In this document: positions 52,950-62,400 of the stretch, piece by piece | Position numbering within the stretch: position 1 is the first letter of the stretch | Layout: each line of letters begins with the position of its first letter | Source of the DNA: Polynucleobacter necessarius | Lineage (GTDB): Bacteria; Pseudomonadota; Gammaproteobacteria; Burkholderiales; Burkholderiaceae | Length of the DNA: 64,000 bases | Direction of reading: 5' to 3' | Assembly: GCF_900095205.1 (NCBI RefSeq) | Contig: NZ_LT606951.1 | Location: 1,240,001-1,304,000, forward strand | Position numbers and translations under genes: made by a program | The notes under the pieces: generated by a model | Databases searched by the model: none | What the model saw: only the letters and a program-made list of their open reading frames with translations | Told to the model about the DNA's origin: nothing

Positions 52950-53233
52950 AGAGAAAACATATTGGCAGCAGTTTTGATGGATTCTTAAGAGAAGAGTCTC
53001 TGCTTGAACACTCCACTACTATCGCTGTCAAACGCATTATTGCCTGGCAAATTGAACGTGAGATGGAAAAACAAAAACTCACTAAAACTTCTATGGCTAA
53101 AAAAATGCATACCAGTCGGGCAGCCCTAAATCGATTACTTGATGAAAGCGATACCAGTCTGACATTGATTACCCTAGCGAGTGCGGCAACCGCTCTTGGC
53201 AAAAGTATCAAGTTTGAATTAAAGGCCGCCTAA
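52946..53233 (+). CDS. HigA/XRE-type antitoxin
   Basis: A 95-residue helix-turn-helix protein that would neutralise the upstream toxin and repress the operon. The HTH is in LTKTSMAKKMHTSRAALNRL near residues 48-67, followed by the SLTLITLASAATALGKSIKF helix typical of XRE antitoxins. Its ATG overlaps the toxin stop codon (ATGA), the usual coupling. The antitoxin is intact although the toxin is broken, the expected order of loss because the reverse would be lethal. Confidence 0.88.
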   Translation: MKRKHIGSSFDGFLREESLLEHSTTIAVKRIIAWQIEREMEKQKLTKTSMAKKMHTSRAALNRLLDESDTSLTLITLASAATALGKSIKFELKAA

Positions 53234-53242
53234 AAGAGCAAA

Positions 53243-53272
53243 GGAATAAGGAATCCGTGATTTCCTTATTCC
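53243..53272 (+). terminator. Hairpin after the antitoxin gene
   Basis: GGAATAAGGAA and TTCCTTATTCC form a perfect 11-base-pair stem with an 8-base loop, 10 bases after the stop. There is no T run behind it, so it may be a processing or weak termination site. Confidence 0.35.
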
Positions 53273-53328
53273 CCCTCTGCGTACTGCGTTTTTTACTGCT
53301 ACTGAATGTTGTTTGCTTAATCAGTGCT

Positions 53329-53472
53329 TTATTGATGCTTGCGATTAAACACACGCTTTGTTTCGCTTTCATGACGCTTGGTGTTTTTCAACACGGCGCA
53401 ATAGGACAAAATCATGATGGCTGCCAATGAGATGCCGTTGAAGTTGTTCATCAGGTTGCTTAATGTGTTCAT
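53329..53472 (-). CDS. Small 47-residue membrane protein
   Basis: From ATG 53472 the frame reads MNTLSNLMNNFNGISLAAIM, then ILSYCAVLKNTKRHESETK, ending at TAA 53329. A hydrophobic helix (about residues 12-28) is followed by a basic tail. A strong ribosome site (GAGGAGA) lies 6 bases before the ATG, and the helix followed by positive charges suggests a cytoplasmic C-terminus. I do not recognise a family. The short size would hide it from most gene callers. Confidence 0.55.
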   Translation of the reverse strand: MNTLSNLMNNFNGISLAAIMILSYCAVLKNTKRHESETKRVFNRKHQ

Positions 53473-53536
53473 TTGTCTTCTCCTCTTTTGCTGTGATTCA
53501 CTGTTAATTTGCTGCTATGTGTTCAGATTACGGGGT

Positions 53537-53557
53537 CAAAAGCTCACGAAATGAGCT
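53537..53557 (-). terminator. Weak terminator-like hairpin after umuC
   Basis: On the minus strand AGCTCA-TTTCG-TGAGCT is followed by TTTTG, 42 bases past the umuC stop. The stem is short (6 base pairs). Confidence 0.4.
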
Positions 53558-53598
53558 AGTGAAAAATGTTGCTTTTTTATTGATGAATTTCATGTTTT

Positions 53599-54918
53599 TT
53601 ACCTTGCCACCGGCAGTTCATCCCACTTGGTGGTGTAGTTTGGTGAGCGATTATTCGAACGCATCTGCCACTCTTGCTTAGCACCATTAGTGCCTGCAGC
53701 TGCAGACCGAATGACTGCGTTACCAAAGCGAGTGTTGATCTCATCTACCGCTTTCATCAAGTGCGCTGACTGCCCTTCGTCTCAATGTTTTCAAACAAAG
53801 ATTGCTGCGCAGTAGGCTTATCGCTAATTAGATTGAGAATGACACCGGCTTTCTTATAACGAAAGCGAGCTTGATAGATTTGCTTCAAACCTGCGAGCGC
53901 GGCGTTGGTTAAGGTCAGCGTGTTATCAGTTGGATCTGCCAATGGAATCGTGACGCTTTGATGGTGCTGTGGCTCGTTTTGCTTAAATGGATTTGTTTGA
54001 ATAAATACAGTAAGTGCGCCCGTTGTGCTGTTTTGACTTCTTAACCTCTCAGCCGCTCTGGCCACATGGGTTGCTACTGATTGAGCAAGCTCTGCTTGAT
54101 TGGTAACCAACTTGCCAAAACTACGAGAAGCAATGATTTGCTGTTTGGCTGGCGCCACTTCTTCTAACTGCAAGCAAGATGTGCCACGCAACTCATAGCA
54201 AAGACGCTCCATGACTACGCCAAACTGCTGGCGCATCGCCTGTGGCGAGGCTTGCAAGAGATCAAATACGCTGTGGATGTTCTGGGCCTTGAGTTTCTTG
54301 GCAATTTGCTTGCCAACACCCCACACCTCACTAACATCGGTCTCAATCTATCCACTGATAGAGCTCTGCCTTGGCCATCGCGTTGACATCACACACGCCA
54401 GCAAACTGCTTATGCTTCTTAGCCAAGTGATTGGCTAGCCTGGCTAAGGTCTTACTAGCGCCAATACCAACGCACACTGGCAGACCGGTAGTGTCTTTCA
54501 CTTGTTGTTTAATCTGCTGATCCAACTCAATGGTGTCTGGGTATTGCTTTAAGACCGTCTCGATTTGCAAGAAACTCTCATCAATACTATAGACCTCCAG
54601 ATTAGGCGTGAAATTTCTGAGTACTTGCACTACCCGGCTACTCATATCACCATATAAGGTGTAGTTGGATGAGTAAGCCTGAATGCCGTGCTTTTTTGCT
54701 AAGTCCTTCATCTGAAACCAAGGCGTTCCCATCTTCACGCCCAGCGCCTTGACTTTAGCGCTGCGCGCTACAGCACAACCATCGTTATTAGAGAGCACCA
54801 CCATCGGCATAGCTTCCAACTTTGGCTGGAATACGCGCCCACAAGAGACGTAGAAATTATTCACGTCTACGAGTGCAAAAAGTGAGTTTGTGGAGTTTGG
54901 AGTAAGTGATGCGCTCAT
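53599..54918 (-). pseudogene. umuC: DNA polymerase V subunit UmuC, two frameshifts
   Basis: Y-family translesion polymerase subunit. The first piece has FALVDVNNFYVSCGRVFQPK (metal-site Asp), VVLSNNDGCAVARSAKVKAL and the catalytic VYSIDESFLQIE. One extra base near 54345 shifts the frame at ELYQWID, after which DVSEVWGVGKQIAKKLKAQN (helix-hairpin-helix/thumb) continues. A second shift near 53765 precedes AHLMKAVDEINTRFGNAVIR and the end at TAA 53599. Normal length would be about 430 residues. The truncated first piece of 191 residues lacks the thumb and little-finger domains. It follows umuD by 3 bases. Confidence 0.9.
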
Positions 54919-54921
54919 GTC

Positions 54922-55422
54922 TCACTTTCCTTTTTTATTATATCGAGTGCTGGTATTGCTGTACTTACGCACCACCCCAACTACTACACCCCAGATTTGT
55001 AACTCACTACCTTCACTAAAAGTAATGGGTTGATAGTTAGGGTTCTCTGGTTGGAGCTCAATGCGACCACGTGATTGATAGAGGCGCTTGATGGTGTATT
55101 CATCATTGACGACGGCCACCACAATATCTTTATGCTTTGGTTTGAGCGCCTTATCGACCGCCACCTTATCCCCATCACAAATTCCGGCGCCCAGCATTGA
55201 ATCGCCCTTCACGGTGAACATGAAGGTGGCTGGTTTGTTCTGGACGAGGTAATGACTCAAATCGAGGCCGCCCTCGGCGTAATCTGCCGCTGGACTCGGA
55301 AATCCAGCTGAAATCCGGTGACTCAGAAGCTTGAGCTCATAGGCGGCAAAATGACATGCCAAGGCTTGTGGCGCTTGGCTGAGGGTTACTTTTGCGGGGT
55401 TCATTGCCTGTGTCATAGTCAT
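54922..55422 (-). CDS. umuD: UmuD-type S24 protease/polymerase V subunit
   Basis: LexA-like self-cleaving protein that becomes UmuD' after RecA-stimulated cleavage. The cleavage site AG (SAGFPSPAADYAEG), the catalytic Ser in GDSMLGAGICDGD and the catalytic Lys in EYTIKRLYQ are all present. The open frame starts at 55422 (MTMTQAMNPAK). Inner ATGs at 55416 and 55404 are alternatives, and none has a strong ribosome site. A LexA box lies 6 bases upstream of the first ATG. The protein is intact but its polymerase partner umuC is broken, so any role now would be regulatory or none. Confidence 0.92.
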   Translation of the reverse strand: MTMTQAMNPAKVTLSQAPQALACHFAAYELKLLSHRISAGFPSPAADYAEGGLDLSHYLVQNKPATFMFTVKGDSMLGAGICDGDKVAVDKALKPKHKDIVVAVVNDEYTIKRLYQSRGRIELQPENPNYQPITFSEGSELQIWGVVVGVVRKYSNTSTRYNKKGK

Positions 55423-55427
55423 TAATA

Positions 55428-55447
55428 TACTGTATGTTTATACAGTA
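55428..55447. promoter_or_regulatory. LexA (SOS) box before umuDC
   Basis: TACTGTATGTTTATACAGTA matches the enterobacterial/proteobacterial LexA consensus TACTGTATATATATACAGTA closely (CTG-N10-CAG with TA flanks). It overlaps the expected promoter region of umuD, so the operon should be SOS-repressed. Confidence 0.85.
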
Positions 55448-55627
55448 TATAAAAACCGCAAAAATAAGGCTGTTTTGTTGTTTTGGGGCTATGAGTACCC
55501 TGATGGAGCTGTTTTTCTAGCCATAAACCCCAAATTCACCCTGCTCGCGTTAGGGGTCAAGCAATTGCATAATGATCTTAGAAGTTACTCATTAAGTAAC
55601 TCAGATAAAAAGAACAGTAGGAGACAT

Positions 55628-56696
55628 ATGAAGACGTACAAGATTGCGTCCGTTCCAGGCGATGGAATTGGCAAAGAAGTGATTTCTGAGTGCGAGAAGG
55701 TCTTAAACGCCTTAAGTAAAAACATCCTGAAGTGACTTTTGAGTTTGAGCACTTTGATTGGGGTGGCGACTACTACCGTAAGCACGGCATCATGATGCCC
55801 GACGATGGTCTTGAGCCTTTACGCTCTAAAGACGCCATCTTGTTTGGCTCTGCTGGCGACCCCGATATTGCCGATCACATTACCTTATGGGGCTTGCGTC
55901 TCAAAATCTGCCAAGGCTTTGATCAGTACGCAAACGTGCGCCCTACGCGCATTCTTCCTGGTATTGAAACCCCACTGCGCAATTGCAAGCCCGGTCAGCT
56001 AGATTGGGTCATCGTGCGTGAGAACTCTGAAGGTGAGTACTCTGGCGTAGGCGGTAGAGTACATCAAGGCCACCCGATTGAAGTGGCATCCGATATGAGC
56101 ATCATGACGCGCGTTGGCGTAGAGCGTGTACAGCGCTTTGCTTTCAAACTAGCGCAGTCACGCCCTCGCAAACACCTCACTGTAATCACCAAATCCAATG
56201 CGCAGCGTCACGGCATGGTGATGTGGGATGAAATCGCCAACATCGTTGCTAAAGACTTTCCGGATGTCACTTGGAATAAAGAGTTGGTAGACGCCGCGAC
56301 TGCACGCATGGTCAATCGCCCAGAAGCTTTAGACACTATTGTGGCTACCAACTTACACGCCGATGTACTGAGTGACCTAGCAGCAGCGCTAGCAGGTAGC
56401 CTCAGCATCGCACACCTACTGCCAACTTAGATCCAGAGTGTCGCTACCCATCAATGTTTGAACCAATCCACGGGTCTGCTTTTGACATCATGGGCAAAGT
56501 GCTCGCCAACTCGATTGGCACTTTCTGGTCAGCCGTGATGATGCTCAACTTCTTAGGCGAAAAAACTTTGGCAGCCAAGTTAATGGCAGCCACTGAAAAA
56601 GTCACCGCCAATCCAAAACTACACACTTGGGATTTAGGCGGTACAGCCATGATGAGTGACATTACCAATGCAGTCATTGAGGAGATCTCCAAATGA
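55628..56696 (+). pseudogene. Tartrate dehydrogenase/D-malate dehydrogenase-like protein, two indels
   Basis: Member of the isocitrate/isopropylmalate dehydrogenase family acting on tartrate or D-malate with NAD. ATG 55628 (preceded by AGGAGAC) opens KIASVPGDGIGKEVISECEK. One base change in the A5 run near 55724 leads to HPEVTFEFEHFDWG. The middle part has NVRPTRILPGI, VIVRENSEGEYSGVGG and DVLSDLAAALAGS. A two-base CA duplication near 56414 shifts the frame before ANLDPECRYPSMFEPIHGSA. Corrected length about 355 residues. The gene abuts the TctC-type gene with ATG overlap. Confidence 0.88.
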
Positions 56697-57668
56697 AGCC
56701 ATTTACATTACTAAGTACTTTGCTCAAGGTCTTACTAAGCGCGTGCTTGATTTCTGTCGGCCTGTTATCAGGCGTGCATGCACAACCCTTTCCAGATAAA
56801 ACGATTCAGTACATCATCCCTTTTCCTGCGGCTGGTGAATCTGATTTAGTGACGCGCTATCAAGCAGATATTTCTGCGAAGAAGTTTAAGCAGCCGATGG
56901 TTGTAATCAATCGCGCTGGTGCTGGCGGCGCTTTAGTATGGAGCGCACTCAGCACTTATCCTGCCGATGGCACAACCGTGGTGGGCGTCAATATTCCGCA
57001 CACCATCTTGCAGCCACTTCAAGAAGGTATTCAGCACAAGACTGAAGACATCAATGCTCTACTACTATCACTTCGCTCCCGATGCCTTGATGGTCTCTGC
57101 TGATAGCCCTTACAAGACCTATCAAGAATTTATTGCTGCCGCTAAAAAAGAGCCTGGCAAGATGTCTTTAGCTGGTTCAGCACAGTTCTCTGCCAACCAT
57201 ATGGCAGTAGAACGTCTGAATAAGCTAGCGGGCGGCGTCAAAATCAATTACGTACCTTTTAAAGGCACGGGCGATTTAATTGCTATACTCATCGGAATGC
57301 ACGTGGATGGCGCCATGGGTTATCTGCCATTAGCGATTCAACAAAAAGGTAAAGTGCGCACGCTAGCGATTGCTACTGAGAAACGCAACCCTGCTCTGCC
57401 AGACGTGCCCACCTTTAAAGAACTTGGGCTGAACTGGGTAGACAGAGCCTATCGTGGCGTTGCTGTACCAAAGAGCACTCCACTAGTGCTACAGCAAAAA
57501 ATGTCAGATTATTTTGCACAGCTCAATGCTGATCCTGAGACCAAGAAAAAACTAGAAGATGCTGGCTTTATTTTGGTCGATGTCCCCTTAGCAAAAATGC
57601 CTGCATTCATGAAAGAAAAAACGGCTCAAGCAATGGATGATGCGAAGAACGCTGGAATGATTAAGTAA
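56693..57668 (+). pseudogene. TctC/Bug-family substrate-binding protein, one frameshift
   Basis: Periplasmic solute receptor of the tripartite tricarboxylate transporter (Bug) family. Signal peptide SACLISVGLLSGVHA, then PFPDKTIQYIIPFPAAGESD, the usual start of Bug proteins, and NRAGAGGALVWSALSTYPAD. One base change near 57063 joins EDINA to YYYHFAPDALMVSADSPYKT. The rest (LNKLAGGVKINYVPFKGTGD, GAMGYLPLAIQQKG) is open to TAA 57668. The start ATG overlaps the dehydrogenase stop (ATGA), so the pair was an uptake-plus-oxidation unit for a dicarboxylate. Confidence 0.88.
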
Positions 57669-57727
57669 GGCTATTATCTATCGTTCATCGTTCATTGTTG
57701 ATTTGATTTTTTCTGAAGCTGCAAATG

Positions 57728-57755
57728 AAAAACCACCGCATGCGGTGGTTTTTTG
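57728..57755 (+). terminator. Terminator after the tctC-type gene
   Basis: AACCACCGCA directly followed by its complement TGCGGTGGTT, an almost loopless perfect palindrome, then TTTT. AAAA on the other side makes it bidirectional, so it can also stop transcripts from the DUF1993 side. Confidence 0.75.
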
Positions 57756-57795
57756 TTGGAGGGGGCTGTTGACTGCGCTGTTTGGCGTTTCTGGC

Positions 57796-57916
57796 TTAGC
57801 AAAATACAAAAGCGAGGATTGCAGGGTCATCTAGCAATACATCTGATAAGTAGTAAACGCTCGCCCTAAAAATCCAAGGGTTCACAGGTCTCCACGATGT
57901 CAGCAATATATTCCAT
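57796..57916 (-). other. Possible dead small gene
   Basis: On the minus strand ATG 57916 opens MEYIADIVETCEPLDF and stops. A shift of frame gives ASVYYLSDVLLDDPAILAFV, ending at 57796. Together they read like a 37-residue peptide, but evidence is thin. Nothing else is recognised between 57756 and 57925. Confidence 0.2.
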
Positions 57917-57925
57917 AGAGGTAGT

Positions 57926-58431
57926 TTAACCCCCTAGGTAATCCGTCTTCCCAATTTCAACACCATTGTGGCGCAAGATGTTGTATGCCGTTGTCACATG
58001 AAAGTAAAAGTTCGGGTTGATCCAAGTGAGTAAATATTGATCGCCCACAAACTCAAAGTTCCACTCTCTGATCGAGAACTTGATCTCTTTTGTCTCGCTA
58101 CCATCGGGCCTGCGCAGGCCGTAATGCTATTAGCAAAGGCAATCGTTTTAGCGATCCGCTCTTGTAATTGGGCAAAGGTTTCTTCGTTATCGTTAAACTT
58201 TGGTGACTCAATGCCAGCCAAACGGGCCATACCGTTTTTGACCTGATCACAAGCGCTTTGTATTTGCTTGGTGAGCGGAAACATATCTGGCGCTAGGCGA
58301 GCATTGACCAACACACTTTCTTCAATGCTCTTGACTTTGGCAAACGCTTCGCCCTTTTGCAAAATACTTGCCAAATTGGTCAGCATCTTGGTGAACTGCG
58401 GAATAGATGTTTGGTACATGCTTAGCGCCAT
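57926..58431 (-). pseudogene. DUF1993 protein, one frameshift
   Basis: DinB-like helical protein of DUF1993. The open part from ATG 58431 has SMYQTSIPQFTKMLTNLASI, LAPDMFPLTKQIQSACDQVK and FAQLQERIAKTIAFANSI. A frameshift near 58100 gives a false end. In the correct frame the sequence continues IREWNFEFVGDQYLLTWINP, FYFHVTTAYNILRHNGVEIG and KTDYLGG to TAA 57926, the standard end of the family. One indel only, so real loss versus sequencing error is open. Confidence 0.82.
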
Positions 58432-58473
58432 AAAGACTCTTACTTTCTTATATTGAGTTATTAATTGAGGTGA

Positions 58474-59301
58474 TTAAACATCGCTCATAAAATCGCCGCC
58501 ACCGCTATCATCCCAAGAGCTCGAACCACCATCGTCCCAAGAGCTCGCATCATTGACACCAAAGTTGGGAGCATCAGGCGCTGGACCGCCAACTTGATTA
58601 AAGTCGTTGTTCACGTTTCCGGGATTGTTGTGTTGACCACCACCCATGAGATGACTTGCCAAAGCTTGACCTGCCACCATGCCAGCACCAAGCGCTGCGC
58701 CAGTCGCCAAACTACCCATCAAGCCACCGCCTACAGGTGCACCAGGATATCCAGGAAGATAAGCACCAGGCGCTCCAGGAGCACCGGGACCGCCAGGATA
58801 AGGGCCATTTGCTGTAGGTGCGTTGTAGACCTGCACAGGTAGTTGACGCTTTCTCATGAAGAACGCAATGCCAGCCACCAAGATAGCAATCAGAATCCAA
58901 AATACTGGACTACCGAAGATTGAGCTTGCGCCTGTGCTCGTACTAGCTGAAGTTGGCACAGTTCCTGTACGTAACTCTGCTTTCAAACATTGTACTGACT
59001 CTGGTTGTGCAAAAGGTAAACCAGGCGCTAGATTTTCTGCTTGTACAAATGCTTGACGAGCCGCATCGATCTTGCCCTCTCTGATGTAGAGCTCAGACGC
59101 AATGTAATGTGCTTTAGCACTATTAGGATGGTTTTGTAATACCTCTTTCATCATGGCGTCCGCTTTGGCCAACTGACCAGATTGAATCGCCTGAGAAACC
59201 TCAGGCAAAGTGGCCTCCGCTAAAGCGAGATTGCTACTAAGCAATAGTGCGCTAGCAAATAGACCAACTAATAACTTTTGTAATTGATGCACTTTCATCA
59301 T
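58474..59301 (-). CDS. TPR/single-helix/Gly-rich membrane protein of unknown function
   Basis: A 275-residue exported protein. A signal peptide (ASALLLSSNLALA) is followed by a short tetratricopeptide region (LAKADAMMKEVLQNHPNSAK and YIREGKIDAARQAFVQAENL, residues 40-95). A Thr/Ser linker comes next, one membrane helix near residues 130-150 (VFWILIAILVAGIAFFM) and a Gly/Pro/Ala-rich tail of about 120 residues. The tail has a Pro-Gly-Ala repeat stretch (PGGPGAPGAPGAYLPGYPGA) and ends with the motif SSWDD twice (ASSWDDGGSSSWDDSGGGDF). Start ATG 59301. The overall layout recalls TPM-domain-like membrane proteins, but no catalytic domain is seen. Intact. Confidence 0.65.
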   Translation of the reverse strand: MMKVHQLQKLLVGLFASALLLSSNLALAEATLPEVSQAIQSGQLAKADAMMKEVLQNHPNSAKAHYIASELYIREGKIDAARQAFVQAENLAPGLPFAQPESVQCLKAELRTGTVPTSASTSTGASSIFGSPVFWILIAILVAGIAFFMRKRQLPVQVYNAPTANGPYPGGPGAPGAPGAYLPGYPGAPVGGGLMGSLATGAALGAGMVAGQALASHLMGGGQHNNPGNVNNDFNQVGGPAPDAPNFGVNDASSWDDGGSSSWDDSGGGDFMSDV

Positions 59302-59427
59302 GACTCCTTGTAGGACATTTCACTGCAATTTTTATTATCGCTAGTTTAGGTATTTTTGTTATTCCCTAAATACATGGGGGCTTATATAGCGAATTCAAGG
59401 GCATTTGAAGGGGATTTAGGGGTGCAA

Positions 59428-62400
59428 CTACTTCACCTCATGAATCTTGCCTGTAGACGAGATCAAATAAGTCTTATTGGGCTTATCTTTGCGGATTCGG
59501 TCTAGTTCAGCTTGATAGTTTTTGAGTTGCACACGGTATTTTTCATACTTCTCAGACCCCACCTCCGGAATCGTGAGCTTGTAATCAAGAATAGCCAAAT
59601 GATCATCTAACTCAACCAAACGATCCACGCGGAAACTCTTGCCCTCTTTACTAACAATATCAAGCTCATTCCAAGCGGCGATCCATTGTCCTGAAGTCAG
59701 GTAGGGACTGAGTTCTGCCGATGCTAGAACTATCTTTGTCCGCTCAATGACTTTCTGGGCATGCGCCTGATCTACGCCAAGCCAGTTCATGAGCTCTTGC
59801 TCGCTAGGCATAGATGTTGTTTGAATCTTGTTTGAGTCTAGCGTTAGGAACTCGAGTAACTTGTGAAAATGTGTGCCCTCTTCCAAGATTTCTGGATCGG
59901 ACATTTTTTCTTGCTCAGTCTCAACTCCTTTTATCGTATTACCAGCCTCAATATCTAACAATTGCTGCTGCTGATCTCGTTTAGCCTGCTCCCAGCGAAC
60001 CTGAAAATCTTCAATGCTAAATATATCGCCAATAGTTTGATTTGCTGCTCCACCTGCAGCACTGGCACTCGTTGTTTTAGCGACCTCACCTGAATCTTCA
60101 TCCGCAATCTCTATCGCAGGTAATTGACCAAATTGAGCGCGTGCGTACCAAGATTTTGGATCAATGCCCGTTGGATTATTTGCAGTGGGCTCTTTTGCTA
60201 CACCGCTTATCCAGAGGCCTTGTTTGGCCCGCGTCATAGCAACGTAGAGTAGATTCCAGTTTTCATTTTGACTAATGAGTTCCTCATCCTCACGAATCTT
60301 GCTTCGAGGAGGGGTGAGGCTGGACTTGGTATACATCGACAGATGTGAAGGGCTGCGATCATTTGGTGACCAGTCTAAGAGCACTCCTGAGTGATCAGAA
60401 GCGCCAACCGTATGATTGGCATCCAAAATAATCACGAAAGGTGACTCTAGGCCTTTGGCGCCATGGATTGTCATCAGTCGGACGCGCTTATGTTTATCCT
60501 CTTCCGACATCTCACTATCTTCATCTATCTCTGCCAACTCCACTTCGACTTCAATCTCTACATCACCCTCATCTGGAGTTTCGTCATCATCACCTCGACG
60601 CATGGCGTTGATCTCATCGATAAAGCGACTCAAGCTTGGATACCGGCCACCATCCTGATTGAGCGATAACTCCAAGAAGGCATCTAAATTAGCCACTACC
60701 TGTGCGCGCGCCAGAGGCTGGGCACTCATTGCATACTGAAAACGTAAATTACTTTCTTGATAGATTTGATCGAGCAGATCGTGCATTGGCAGACGTTCAG
60801 CCAACACCCTCCAATGCTCTAAGAAACGCGCTACCTTTTGCACAACTACGTCTTGGCTATCTTGCAAGGTATCCCACCATGAACGATATGGGACGCTTGC
60901 TTTAGCAATCGCTAGGTTCTGCATTTGCTGTTCAGTAAAACCAAAAATAGGACTTCTCAATACTTGCGCCAAAGGTAAGTCATGGCGTGGCGACAGCAAT
61001 ACCGTGAGCAATGCAATCATGTCATCGATCTCAAGAGTATTAAGTAAGCCACCGAGTCTGGTGCTGTCATAAGCCAGATCTGCTTCACGTAGAGCCCTCT
61101 CAAACTGCGGTAAATATTTACGGCGTTTTACCAGCAATAGGAAATCGCTTTCTCTGGCAGGTCGCCAGACCATACGCCCATCTTGCCCATCCATCACTTG
61201 ATGGCTTGCCATCACCTCATGAATCAACCTACTGATTTGTTGACCTTCAATATACCTTTGCGTATCACCTATGGTTTGATTGACATCGGTGATAGGTGCA
61301 TCAAATGCATTGCCAACCCTGGGGGCCAACTCCTCTTTATAAAGGATCAAGGGCAAGAGCGCAGCTTCGCCTTCTCTGGCATACGCTTGCTCTGGCAAGC
61401 CCTTTGCTAAAGGCTCCCATAGGGTTGCTTGCTCATTAACCTCATACGTTGGCGGTAATTGTGCGCGATCAAATGTCGCATTGACAGCTGCATTAATTTT
61501 AGGGGCATTACGACAGGTAGTGTTTTGCTGAAGATCCACAGCCCCCATCTGTTCTTTTAGAAACTCTTTAGCGCTGGCAAATAAACGGGGATCAGCTCTC
61601 CTAAAGCGATAAATCGATTGCTTGGGGTCACCCACAATAAACACACTAGGCTTGCTTTGATCTTCGCCATAACCTTCAAACCATGAGCGCAAAATTTGCC
61701 ATTGCAAAGGGTTGGTATCCTGGAATTCATCTATGAGGATATGTCTATATTTAGCATCCAAACGAGCCTGCAAATACGCTGCATTGGCAGAATCGGCCAT
61801 CAACTTACTCACACCGATTTCTAAATCATCAAAATCGCGAACACGCATCGCTTCTTTGCTAGCAGCAACATGATTCATCATGCGCTCACTCATAGCAAAC
61901 CAAGCTTGATTGAGTTCATACACCATTCTTTCGGATTGCCAATCTAAGTACTCGACAAATGCTTGGGCCCAATCCTGCTTGTAAGCAATATGTTCAGACT
62001 CTAGATGGGTCAATCCTTCGTTCTTCAAATAGGTTTTTACTGCGCTTAGAGCCTTATTGTTATTAGATCGAGGATCGCCATCACTATTTAAGAATACGAG
62101 TTGCAGAATTGGCGCGACCTCCAATACATCGCCTCCGCGTTGCATGCATTCCAAAGCAGAAACCAATCGGGGCAACAAATCCTTTTCTTGAGTACTGCTA
62201 TGCGCAAAACATCGAATCAGAAATTCCAAATCGGCTCTTGCCTTGGGTGCATTCCACATTCGGTGTAAAGGATTCTCCATGTTGAGCTTGGGCAAGAATT
62301 GCTTCAGATGCTCAATTGGTGTTATTCCCTTTTCTTTGCAAGCCTGCGCAAAGAAAGTCCATGCACCACGCTGTTTCATCAAGCCATAATTGCCCATCAA

